Source: Pocillopora verrucosa
Taxonomy: Eukaryota > Cnidaria > Anthozoa > Scleractinia > Pocilloporidae
Direction of reading: 5' to 3'
Length of the DNA stretch: 64,000 nucleotides
Assembly: GCF_036669915.1 (NCBI RefSeq)
Contig: NC_089313.1
Coordinates: 12,876,440-12,940,439 of the forward strand
Below, piece by piece: positions 38,116-48,207 of this stretch. A model generated the notes under the pieces. It was not told the origin of the DNA, ran no database searches, and saw nothing but the letters and a program-made list of their open reading frames with translations. The position numbers and the translations under genes are program-made. Position 1 is the first letter of the stretch, and every line of letters begins with the position of its first letter.

Positions 38116-39658
38116 TGTACACCATCATGATTTAACTTATTCTGTAAAACGAAGATTTGACAGCTGATGCGCGTAGCAGTTTTAAAATTCGCGGTAATTG
38201 TGAAAATTTCACAAGCGAATGGAGCTGTTTAGTTTGACAGGTGTATTGTTATTCCAGGACTGGGCTTGAACGTAACTGCGACTAAAAATTTTCAAACTGA
38301 GAAGGATAAGGGTTCCCGTCGACCAATTTCCGAAATTAAAACGGACTCTGTTGGAGGAAAGATTGAACTTCTATTTGCCGTGCTTTGATTTGTTGTGGGT
38401 GATAGGGGTTTTCAAAAATCGCTCTTGAAAATGACTTTCATACTATAAATGACCTAATTTTGAGTATTTTCAAGGGCAAAAGGATAATTCTTCTACTTCG
38501 TAAAAATCATTCATTTAGGTGCAAATTGTAGATAAATCTTTAATCTTCAAAAAGCCGTGCATTGATTTAGAAGCACGCACTTCTAAAACTCCGAAAAGTG
38601 AGTATTGCGAAGCCTAGTGGGCCAATTGTGGTTCATTCTTTTCTAATTTAGGGCTCTTTAAAGCGGGATAGCGTTCAAATTTACCGCTTTATCGGTTATG
38701 AATAATTCATGATGTCCACGCATTCTGCCTGATGCAGCTGCTGGCCGAGACACTTGCTGTAAACAGAAAATTAAATGGTAAATCACCCGTGCTATTTTGC
38801 CTCCACTACTCAACCGGGCACACAAAGAGTAGGTATCTGGGCGCGTTGGCCAGCCAAGCCACCGTTTATTTAACTCCAAATCGATATGTTCACAAAAGTC
38901 TTTTACGATTGAAGTAAAATAAATGCACCAAAGCCGGACACGAAAACCCCTAACAACCAGCAGTTAGAATAAACGGGGAACGTGAACCCCCAACCAAGGC
39001 AGCGGTGCCATCCTTGAGGTTTTAGGGTATCCTATGAATGACATGTTATACACAGTTACTTAAGGTAGTATGCAAGTACAGCTCTAAATTTATACAAAAA
39101 CGAAAACGAAAACGAACAGCTAAACACGGCGAAGGCTGACCGTAGAATGCCTTGCCCTATTAACGACCTCTACTTACAAACCGCGATCTCATAACTCTCC
39201 ACGCATCTTACACTCGCCCCCAGTCCTCTGATACGTGCCGGCAAAATATTAATCTATGCTAATTAGGATTACCACAAATTACATTTTTACGATATGCTGG
39301 ATAAGCCTAAGAAATCTAAATCAACGGAAAAAGACGAATGAATTTTAATGAACGCTTCTGTCTGTTCATCTAACATGCTTTAAATCGGAAAACGATATTC
39401 GAACACGCTATCATCAAGGATCATAAGCTAAAATCGTTTTCAAATCTTAACAATAAACGTTAATTTTGACCAAAGATGCCGAAGAATTGCTGTAAAAATG
39501 AAAAGAAAAATCTATTTTCTATCCTTGTGAAGCGCCATCATTCAGTAGCTCTTAGCCTCATTGCATTTTCCTGTTCATTTATGGAAAATAAGGTGTTACT
39601 ACACTAGATAGGGTTTTAAAGCGAGTTTTGGTTAGGCGAGTGTCTCGAGACCGCACTA
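38116..39658. other. intergenic, no gene recognised
   Basis: AT-rich, with an AAACGAAAACG simple repeat near 39100. It lies between the minisatellite and the 3' end of GGT-2. Confidence 0.45.
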
Positions 39659-42600
39659 CTATTGACCCGCAGGCTCACCATGCTTTCTCGGGTCAGACTT
39701 GGCGTATATTCCTTTAGGTTCCCTAGAAATGGCCTGCACCACAGCAAACAAATCACTGCTAGTGACGATGTGACCTAGTTGTTTTAAGCCTTCTATTACG
39801 TACTTGTCAATGCGATATTTCTTATTGTTTTCATAAAATACTCTCTGATCAGGCACCATTTGTGTGTGCAGTCGAGGTTCGTTTACTGCCTCAGACAAGT
39901 CGTCTCCAAACCAGAGTTTGTTCATTAAGACCTGTCGATGCAGAAATAATTGTAAGTTTCCTTGGTATCAATATGTACCACAGAGGCAGTGTGAATCCAG
40001 CCTAGAGAAGGTGGACGGATTTGTACAGACTTCGACCCACTGAAAATTTTTGTTAGCTGTCTTAGCAAAGAGTTGAACACGGGCAAACGCGTAGCCGGGG
40101 GGGGGGGTTTCCTGGGGTGCCCGTGACGCCCCTAGCCCCTACACTTTGTAAGCCTTGATTTGAGCAAACAATGTACAATATTCAGGTGATGAAAACTGGT
40201 GAGTGCCCTCTGTTTGACACAGCGTGAATCCCCCTTCTTTAAAACACCCTGGTTATACAGCCCATAGAATGCATATCAGCCGAGATATAATATTTTTTTT
40301 AGAGCCAAGGAACGTAGAATGAAACGATTGGATGTACCTGTGACACAGCGGTGGGTATCAGTTTCCCGCCAGAAGCACCGATTACAAGTTGCACAACTCC
40401 GTTGTTATCAGTAAAAATTGTGGGACACATGTTGGACAAAGGACGCTTGTGTGAATCAGGATAATTGTATGGTGAAGGAGAAATACCATCCACTATGTTT
40501 TCATCAGGAATATCAAAATCTGCCATCTCGTTGTTGTAAATGATGCCTGTGGTAGTGGATCGATATTTAGCACCGAACCTATTAGTAAACACACAAAAAA
40601 GTCATGGTTATTGGACTTGCTAGAATGCAATGTACTTGTAAAACGTTTGTCAGTTCCCCTTCTTTTTCTGTGTCCGTACTTCATGAACATTTATGAGCTG
40701 CCTCAATGCGATAAAAAATGGAGTTAGTATCTTGTGTCAAAATTTATTGCTGCCATAGAATTGTGCGACAATTTGATCGTGTGGCTTAATTTTGAGAAAA
40801 TTAAGCTTTCAGACAAAAAGAAGAGAATCCGGCCTCAAAAGGGGCCGGAATCTGAGCCCGCTGGACACGCACATTTTCGAAAACAGTAGTGAACGATTCA
40901 AACAACAAGGCTGTAATAGGTGACAAGTGATAGTCAAGTTGTAGCCTTTCTTCTAGCTTTGAAATACAGCCATGTCTGATTGTTCCCGACGAGAGCAGTT
41001 CGAGAAGAAGATGCCATTGTCCTTTTTTAGTACCAACCCATATCAAAGTAAAAAATTCCATCCGCCCTTCGTAACTGTCACTTTTATTTGGGGACTCGAT
41101 GAAAATAAGTGCGGCAAACAAGCAGCGGAAGTTCGAGTAGCTCCCCCATAATTTTCGTCTTAGGCCCCTTTTGGCCTCCCTGCTAGTTTCTGTACCTCCT
41201 CCACCATGAAGGCTTCAAAGCGAACACAAAACTACCCGCTAAGCAGGCTCAGGTTTTTAAGCCCGCTCGTCCAATATTGATTAGATCTAAACTCACCTCA
41301 TGTTGATAGTAGATGTCACGGAAACTGCGTCTCCATCTGGGGCCAGAACAGCCACGTGGGTAGTACCGTAATCAGCGTTCGAAAAGAAATCTGCGTAATA
41401 ACTTACATCTTTGTGGGTCTTGTTATCCCATATTTTGTTACGTAGGCGCTTGCCTGTTTTTGGATCCAACATCTCTAATGCTTTTTCCTGAAATATCAGC
41501 AAATTTGCATAATACTCAGCCAATGTTCTGTTGATTCAGACTCAACTTTGTTATGCGATTTTTGAATAAGATAATCCGCAATTGCTGCCAATTGTCTTCG
41601 AAAGTTGCCTCCACTCGCTCGACCAACTAGACGCAAAGCTTAATCAAGGGAGAACCTCATCGTCTCCGGAAAAAATGTAATCAGGTTTGGTTACCCTCGT
41701 TTTCCCGCTTGAGGTCGGCCGCATTCGTTAACACAGAGTTATCATTGGCTCCTTTTAATTCTTGTTTTTCCGTTCGCCCTATTGATGGCTCGTTTTAAAA
41801 TAGCGTGCACTTATCTTGCTGGAAGGTAAAATGCGTCCTATTGCAACAAAATTAAGCAAATTTAAAAAAATTTTTCAACTTGAAGTTGGTTTCTTTTGAG
41901 TGTCTTTGTAGGCAATTCGGACTCCAGTAAAGAGATAACTATCTTGTGTGATCGCTGACAGTTTTTGAAAACTATGCTACTTCTTTTTCAAAGTACCCTT
42001 TTCACAACAGAAAAACAAGTCCAAGTTAAAAATTTATCGTTATTAAAGCACGAATCGTCGATATACTTCTTTATTTTAATAATTTGATTTTATCAACTGA
42101 GTTGATAATGTAAATTGGCCACTATAAAGAGTTTCTAAAGCTGAGGTAGCCGATTTACATTAACAAAGCACCACAGTTTTTTTGAAAACTTATCCCCTTT
42201 CTTTCTATATTTTGAGTTACAAACATGCAGACACAATTAACTACTACACTTAATTCAAGACTTCAAGAGGTGACATAATGTGTCAAAGTGTACGATGTTG
42301 GCATCGCGTTTCTCTTCGACGCCATTTTGTTGCCTGTGAAAGCAGAAACTGGGACAGACGCATTCTTACTGCGATTGCTTTCTTCCCTGAAGACATTGCA
42401 AAATTGGAACTAGACTGAACCACGGGCCGAACTTGAAAATAATCAATCGTGGAAAAAATCCAGCTATGAATCTAGTAATCTTCGCCTCGAAGAATACTGA
42501 AAATATAATGATTATGCTAGCGGTGCTACTTTTACAAAAGAGCAAAAATTATTCTCGTTTTTCAAATTATGTCAAAATTATGCCAGCACAGTCTATCTAT

Positions 42601-45600
42601 AAGAGCCCTCTGATTGATAAAACGTAAAAACTGGCATAATTTGTACCACAGAATGATTTCCACCTACCTTGATGTCTGAATTGAAATATGGATCTCCAAG
42701 CAGACTGCGCCATGCATAACTGAACTTAAAGGCTTCAATGATTCGGTGATACGTAAGCACAGAGGATTTATCGTCTTTAAAGGCTGACGACGTCAAATTG
42801 TATCCTACATTAAAAAAAAATTGACACTTCTCAAACAGGGCTTGGTGAGTAGTACAGAGCAAACAATGTTGACGACTCATCTTTTTTATTTCTCTTTCGG
42901 TTTCGTCCAAATAAACTGAGTTTGTCAGCGAATTCAAACATAACACGCTCCAACAAGAAATACTCAACAAACATGCCTCACCAGATCTTAAAAGGGGGGG
43001 GGGGGGGGGGGGACGGGTGGGGATCATAAGAATGTTATCGGGGATCAGGTAAATTTCATCGTGACGTCCACAACCCCCCCCCCCCCTCCCTTCCAGACGA
43101 TAACAAAGGCTCATTTTTTGAGCGTGAAGAGGAGTGTGTGCACAAGGAAGGGGAGCCATATGTGCCATATGTGCTATATTGATCACAGTGACAGGAACTC
43201 CTACCTTGCAAAATGTTCAAGATGAGCCCAAGCACGGCGCCACTTGTCGGGGGTGGGGTCAGGTACATTTTCATGCCCGAGAGTTCTCTCTGATATGGTT
43301 CTCTTTCCATGTGCTCGTAACCACTTAGATCACTGTCAGTCCATATCCCATTGACTTTTTCCAAATCACGAAGAATGTCACTGGCGAGTGCTCCATTGTA
43401 AAAAGATTCTGGATTGTCACGCACTCTTTCCAGGGTCTTTGCGTATTTTTCGTTCTTAATGACGTCTCCTTTTTTAACAAGCCTTTTATTATCAACCAAG
43501 AGCAGTTCACTGAAAAAATTGAAAATTCATTGACGTAAATTATCACATTATCCAGCTGCATGTGAACAAAGATCGGTCGCTCTGAGAGAATAATCTTCCC
43601 ATAGAAGACTTCTCTGGTCTCAAAATACTAATCACCGAAGGGGAGGTGGCTAGTGGTGGTAATTATCCGCCACCAGCCACCGCCAGAGGTGAAGATTTGT
43701 TTATTATCATATAAACAACAGCGTTATACAAGGATTTCCAGCCCTGAGAAAAGCCGTAACAAATCCCCTGAAATATACGATACTTGATGAATGAACAGCA
43801 AAGCCTTCACCATTCTCAATCCGTGGTTGTTTTTGGAATTTTCTCGGACCATAATACCAAAATAAAAACCGAAAGTTATGTATTCAGTGGCTTTGGTAAT
43901 GGCATTTCTCGCGGCTGAGAACGAAAATCGACAACTGAAAGATTTGCCACAGGCCGCTTTTGGCCGTATACCTGAACAATCTCTTCTGTCGATCGGTAAA
44001 AGTCACTAACTGAGAATTTTTTATATTGAAAATTACGCCCATTGTTTTTTTTGTAAAATTAATGATTCAACACATTTTTTCATCCTGAGTCCGACAATTT
44101 TTATTCGGGAATTGTCGATCCTTTAATTTTCATTCGTTCATAAGTCAAATTTTCTTGTCATTGAAGGGTTAATGTTTTTATACGATGAACAAAATAATGT
44201 ATAGTTGCGTGTAGATATGGAATTTCTCTTCTCGTATTCAACTCGACATCCCACTCGTGAGCTATCAAGTTGAACACTCGAAGAGAAATTCTGAATCTAA
44301 GCGCCCACGTATTGTTTTTCATTTACGATCTAGAAGAATTTTGGGATAATATAGCTAAAAAAAAGGTGATTTTAAATCATTTATTCCTGCAATGATTACA
44401 ACATTTTCGGGGACATGCTCAGAGGTGAATAGCAAAAGAATATTCAGAGTTTGAGTAGCCAATCAGAGCTCGCCTTTAACACTATCCACTGTTTTCGTAT
44501 ATACGAATCGCCTTTGTCACCTAAAAATTATGAATATTTCTGACCTTAAGCCTGGATCATTTCTAATATCTTGAGTAATATTTTCTGTCGTTTTTAGTGC
44601 ATCATCCAGTGCCTTTGATACTTTAAACCCATCTTTGGCCAAATCGATGGCAGGTTGAACAAGGTGTTTCCATGGTAACCGACCATATCGTTGCCAAGCC
44701 TCGAACAAACCGTGCACCTCGCCAGGAACAGCGATGGATAGACCACCTAAATTTAAAGCGTGTTAGGTTGGCGTTTTTGTGGGTTTTCTTAAAAATATAG
44801 TTCGTTAATTCGTTAGTGCCGTCTGTGTAGTTAAGGTATTTTCCTAGACAGACATAAAAAAACATAACAGACGAGGTATTTAAACACTTAGTTTGACGCG
44901 CCTCTTTTCTTGCAAGATTTAAAGTACTGTCAAGGAGTACTATCAAGGAGTCTAAAACTTTGCTTTGAGCACCATTGAGATATTTAACAAATACAGAAGC
45001 CTTGACTGAGCTCTGTTCTGTTGTAAAGCATGCAGGAAGCGGTTAGAGCACGAACGAAGTGTAGGGAAAACTCGGACTGCAGTCTATTTCGTTTTCTCTT
45101 TGAGGATTTCCGTCTCTGCTCAAGTTATAATAATGTCAATTACGGTGCTTGGCATGTTTTCAAACCTTTTTTTGGTTCCTCTGTTACTATTTGCCGACTT
45201 CCCTCTTCCGAATTTCGTTTTCAAATAAAGAAAAAAAAACTTGAGGAAAGTCCTGGAAAAGGTCGGACATAGTACATTTGGCAGATGGCGTGACAGCTTT
45301 AACTCAACTCTATGCTCTATACTCTTATAGAGCACGCTCTTTCAAACAATGACAGCGCACGTTATATCCGAAATTTATTATAAACTGAATTGGGGAACAT
45401 GTAAATTAATCTATTAAAGCGGAATAAACAATAATTAAAAAGTAGTATATACCAAAAGTGAACAATGTTTTACGCGCGCGCTGATTGACTGGCTCGAAAG
45501 TGAATAGCAAGTACTATTCACATCCGGGTAGCCGAAGAGAAAAAAATCTCGGGTCAAGAGTTTAACTTCCGAATATTTTTTTGGTATATTTTAAGCTCAT

Positions 45601-46103
45601 TTTTTGGTATCTGTGTGGTATATACTAAAACTTTCAGTTATTCAGCTCCACTCGGTATATAATTGTATATATGGGTTCACAACAAAATCATGCCAAAGCA
45701 AAAGAACATACCTTTCTCAGCTTCTTCCTTTTTGCCCCTAAACATATCCCAGTAGGCTGAACCTGGAGCAGTTTCTCTGAAATCGATGACTGTGGATTTC
45801 TTTAATGTTTGATTGTACAGTAACATCACTCCCCCACCTCCTATTCCTGATGAGTGCATGCTGACCACACCCAAACAGAACATGGCAGCGATGGCAGCAT
45901 CCACTGCAGAACCGTTAACGTTTAGGATGTCTTTTCCGATTTTGGAACACTCCTGTGTATCCGTGGCAACGGCTCCTATTTTATAGGGTCCGCCAAATGA
46001 TTTATCGCGACGATGTACGAGCCCAATTACGAGCCCAATTACTATTATACACAATAATATGACGCCGATTATTATTTTACCACACCTACTGCATGCCCTG
46101 TTC
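39659..46103 (-). CDS. GGT: gamma-glutamyltransferase / glutathione hydrolase (GGT-2), first exon not found
   Basis: Cell-surface glutathione-cleaving enzyme. Exons (high-low): 46103-45712, 44746-44545, 43509-43205, 42804-42668, 41487-41297, 40578-40338, 39931-39659; all phases agree and no stop interrupts. The 46103 exon opens with a 20-residue hydrophobic anchor rich in Ile/Val, then DKSFGG and a FRETAP block. The exon at 41297-41487 holds the autocleavage site GTTHVAV with the usual His. Later motifs are NNEMADF, PLSNMCPTI, GASGG and a C-terminal GEPAGQ. Compared with human GGT1, the serine pair that binds the gamma-glutamyl carboxylate is Ser-Asn, and EMDDF is EMADF. No ATG is in frame in the 46103 exon, and its TTTCTAG acceptor implies an upstream coding exon that I could not identify. 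Confidence 0.88.
40800..41249. mobile_element. insertion specific to unit A, with a 106-codon ORF
   Basis: The matching intron in unit B (57090-57362) lacks this segment, while both flanks align. On the minus strand, 41121-40801 encodes a 106-codon ORF with no domain I recognise. There are no obvious terminal repeats. Confidence 0.5.
42062..42200 (+). repeat. dispersed repeat (same family as 8480-8660)
   Basis: Contains TATCAACTGAGTTGATAA, AAATTGGCCAC and AAGAGTTTCTAAAGCTGA. It is also present in unit B at 58765-58915, so the insertion predates the duplication. Confidence 0.6.
42994..43086. repeat. G19 and C13 homopolymer runs
   Basis: G19 at 42994-43012 and C13 at 43074-43086 flank an about 60-base spacer in a GGT-2 intron. 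The spacer motif ATCATAAGAATGTTA recurs in variant form at 46513, 59992 and 62750, so this belongs to a G/C-run repeat family. Confidence 0.6.
43715..44010 (+). mobile_element. relic related to 7615-8055
   Basis: Shares the ACAAGGATTT, GATGAATGAAC and CCGAAAGTTA blocks with the ULK-intron copy. Its plus strand reads LVMAFLAAENENRQL and LKDLPQAAFGRIPEQ, consistent with a decayed repetitive gene. The matching intron in unit B keeps only the first bases, which suggests a later deletion there. Confidence 0.45.
44213..44298. repeat. imperfect palindrome, hairpin-type repeat
   Basis: Left arm with GGAATTTCTCTTCTCG and right arm with CGAAGAGAAATTC pair over about 38 bases with mismatches. It lies in a GGT-2 intron and is absent from unit B. 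Confidence 0.55.
44985..45395. mobile_element. dispersed about 400-bp repeat inserted in unit A
   Basis: Shares GCATGCAGGAAGCGG, TCCTGGAAAAG and GCACGCTCTTTCAA blocks with the segment at 58030-58640, in opposite orientation and in a different intron. Unit B has no copy at this position, so the two insertions are independent. Confidence 0.6.
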
Positions 46104-48207
46104 CTAGAAAAAATAAATGAAGATTAGGTTACATGTATATGATCGTTTTTGACTCGTTCAGGATCTTTTAAATTATCTCAGTAAGAAAAAAAAATTACGT
46201 TTGCGGCTAAAAAATTATGTATAAATAGATCCCTACGATCCTGGTTAAAGTTGCAACATAAAATCTTTAATTTAACTATTTCTGTTGACAGGTTACTAAG
46301 TCCATCTTTAGATTCCTTTCCATAGGGACCAGTAATTATTTACCGCCTGTCGAGAGGGGGGGGGGGGAAAGGGAGATTAGAGGATTCTTGCGAGGGAGGA
46401 CATGGTTTTCGGGGGGAAAGGGAGGGGGTCAGTCGTCATCAACAGAGAATAAAGGGGGAATATAGAACATCGACTGCCAATCACAATAACTACAAATAAG
46501 GGGAGGGGAGGGGGGAATCGTAAGAATATCACAGAGCCATACGGAGGATTAGGTAAACTTCATCGTAAACCAAACTAAACCTCAACCCTCCCTTCCCCTT
46601 CCCTCCTCCCCCTCTGGACTATAAATAATGACGTCGAACGGTCCGTTATTGAACCTTTTCCAAGAGAGAGAAAATTTTGCATTATCGACAAAACTGTAAC
46701 ACACTGAGTGGCGGAAAATCCATGAGAACAAGAGAACTTTCATATTGGGTACATTGTCTCTACATCACTTCTAACTTTCATAGAAAGTAAACAAACAAAT
46801 GGTCATGGGGAAACCGAAAATGTTCCGGCTTACCTTAGTATATAGTTACCTTGGGAAATGGGATCCAATTCGCAAGGTTTTTTTTTGGGAAACTCAGTGA
46901 AGAATTTACAATAATTAAAAGTAACTGTAAAGTATATATGTGTGATGTTTTTGAAACGACCCTTTCAACTTTATAGCGAATTCCAGCATTGTTAGATACA
47001 GCAAAATTAAAATCAAACTTATCAGATGACGTGAATTGACATCCAATCGTTATACCGTCTGAAACTAAAGTTCATATTTCCTTGCTACAACTTTAGAATT
47101 CATGCCTTCAAAATCGTGCTTTTGTAACTCAACATCAGATCTCGTTCCAGTAAATGCTCAGAAAGCGGAGAACAATGATTCCTTGCTAATGCATCGTGTT
47201 ATTGATTATCTTGTGCGTCTACGTCACCATATCACTTAGATACGTTAGATTATATTTGTAACTGGTGAAGATCTTGCCGAAATTAAGTTACACTAATATG
47301 TTTAACTGTAGTACCTCGTATAATAAATTCACAAAGTTGCCGTTTTTATAGGAACCATCGAACATTTCAGCCGAGATTGTTTCTTAAAACCACTGTTTAC
47401 CGTTTTTTCGGTCTCGGATGTCTTATCAGACGTTTTGTGTGTTCACTGATAGATTATTGGAGTGGCGTGTTAATTATAACCAGTCTTCCAAATACAACCT
47501 ACGATCTGCATTCAAATTTCCGAGAAATAATTAATTATATCTCTACCAAGATCGAACCAGAAAGTATTCTGGAGCGAATATTTTCAGAGTTTCTCTTTTG
47601 TTGAATATGATATATTTCCCTGTTTATATGACAGCATGTTGATAATTGTGCAGAGCGGTAAACCGTATCTTAAAAACCTTCCTTAACTCAGGTTAACGTT
47701 ACATATGTTCACTACTAACAACTGCAAATCAATATTATACAGAGAGAGGCAAACTTTTCTCACTTTAAGCTCTTCCACGTGCACTTCCCGTCTTCTCGAT
47801 CTAAACCTTCATATTTGGCCGCCATTACTATTCGTGTTGTCAACTGAACCTTGACATATCAAACTTACGTTTAACATCTGCCTCTGTAGATTTTCGTGAC
47901 ATGTCACGCAGTCTAAGGTCAGTCAAAAACACGCTAATTTTCGAACATTTTCCTCTTTTTCGTGTTTCTAAAACTAACGTACATAAGCTTTCTATACCAC
48001 TGCATTTGAAGGCAATCATTAAAATATTTCGTTCGGGTTTTTGAGACTTATGGTTAGCGATTCAGACATGTCGAAGAGGGGTTCACGCCACATGCAAGCA
48101 GTGGCCATGGTGTCTGGGGCTATAACTTTAAAGCGCATGCCTATAACTGGTCATTACCGCAAAATACGAAAAAAACAATAAATTTGGCGCAATTTGATGT
48201 ATAATAC
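46104..48207. other. GGT-2 upstream region and intergenic sequence
   Basis: The part up to 47513 aligns with 62324-64000 in unit B and must contain the missing first GGT-2 exon and promoter. A conserved stretch with a donor-like GTAACT (minus) at about 46845-46880 is a 5' UTR exon candidate, but its unit B equivalent lacks the GT. A G-rich/C-rich repeat occupies 46350-46620. No gene is visible at 47514-48207. Confidence 0.45.
46350..46620. repeat. G-rich/C-rich dispersed repeat
   Basis: Runs of G at the left and C at the right bracket an AATCGTAAGAATATCACA block. Relatives occur at 42994-43086, 55065-55310 and 62440-62820. Confidence 0.5.

Larger units (their letters stand above)
39650..47513. 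repeat. segmental duplication unit A (contains GGT-2)
   Basis: Collinear with unit B (56270-64000) through all seven shared GGT exons, their introns and at least 1.4 kb of upstream sequence. Similarity starts just before the GGT stop codon and runs until unit B leaves the window. Intron differences are explained by separate insertions in one unit or the other. Confidence 0.85.

Noticed and set aside
41121-41250. Coding exon of GGT-2
   Set aside because: The flanking GGT-2 exons join in phase without it and unit B lacks the segment.
47900-48207. Terminal inverted repeat of the RAG1-like element pairing with 54152-54300
   Set aside because: I compared both flanks by eye and found only short chance matches; no CACAATG-like end with a matching partner was convincing.
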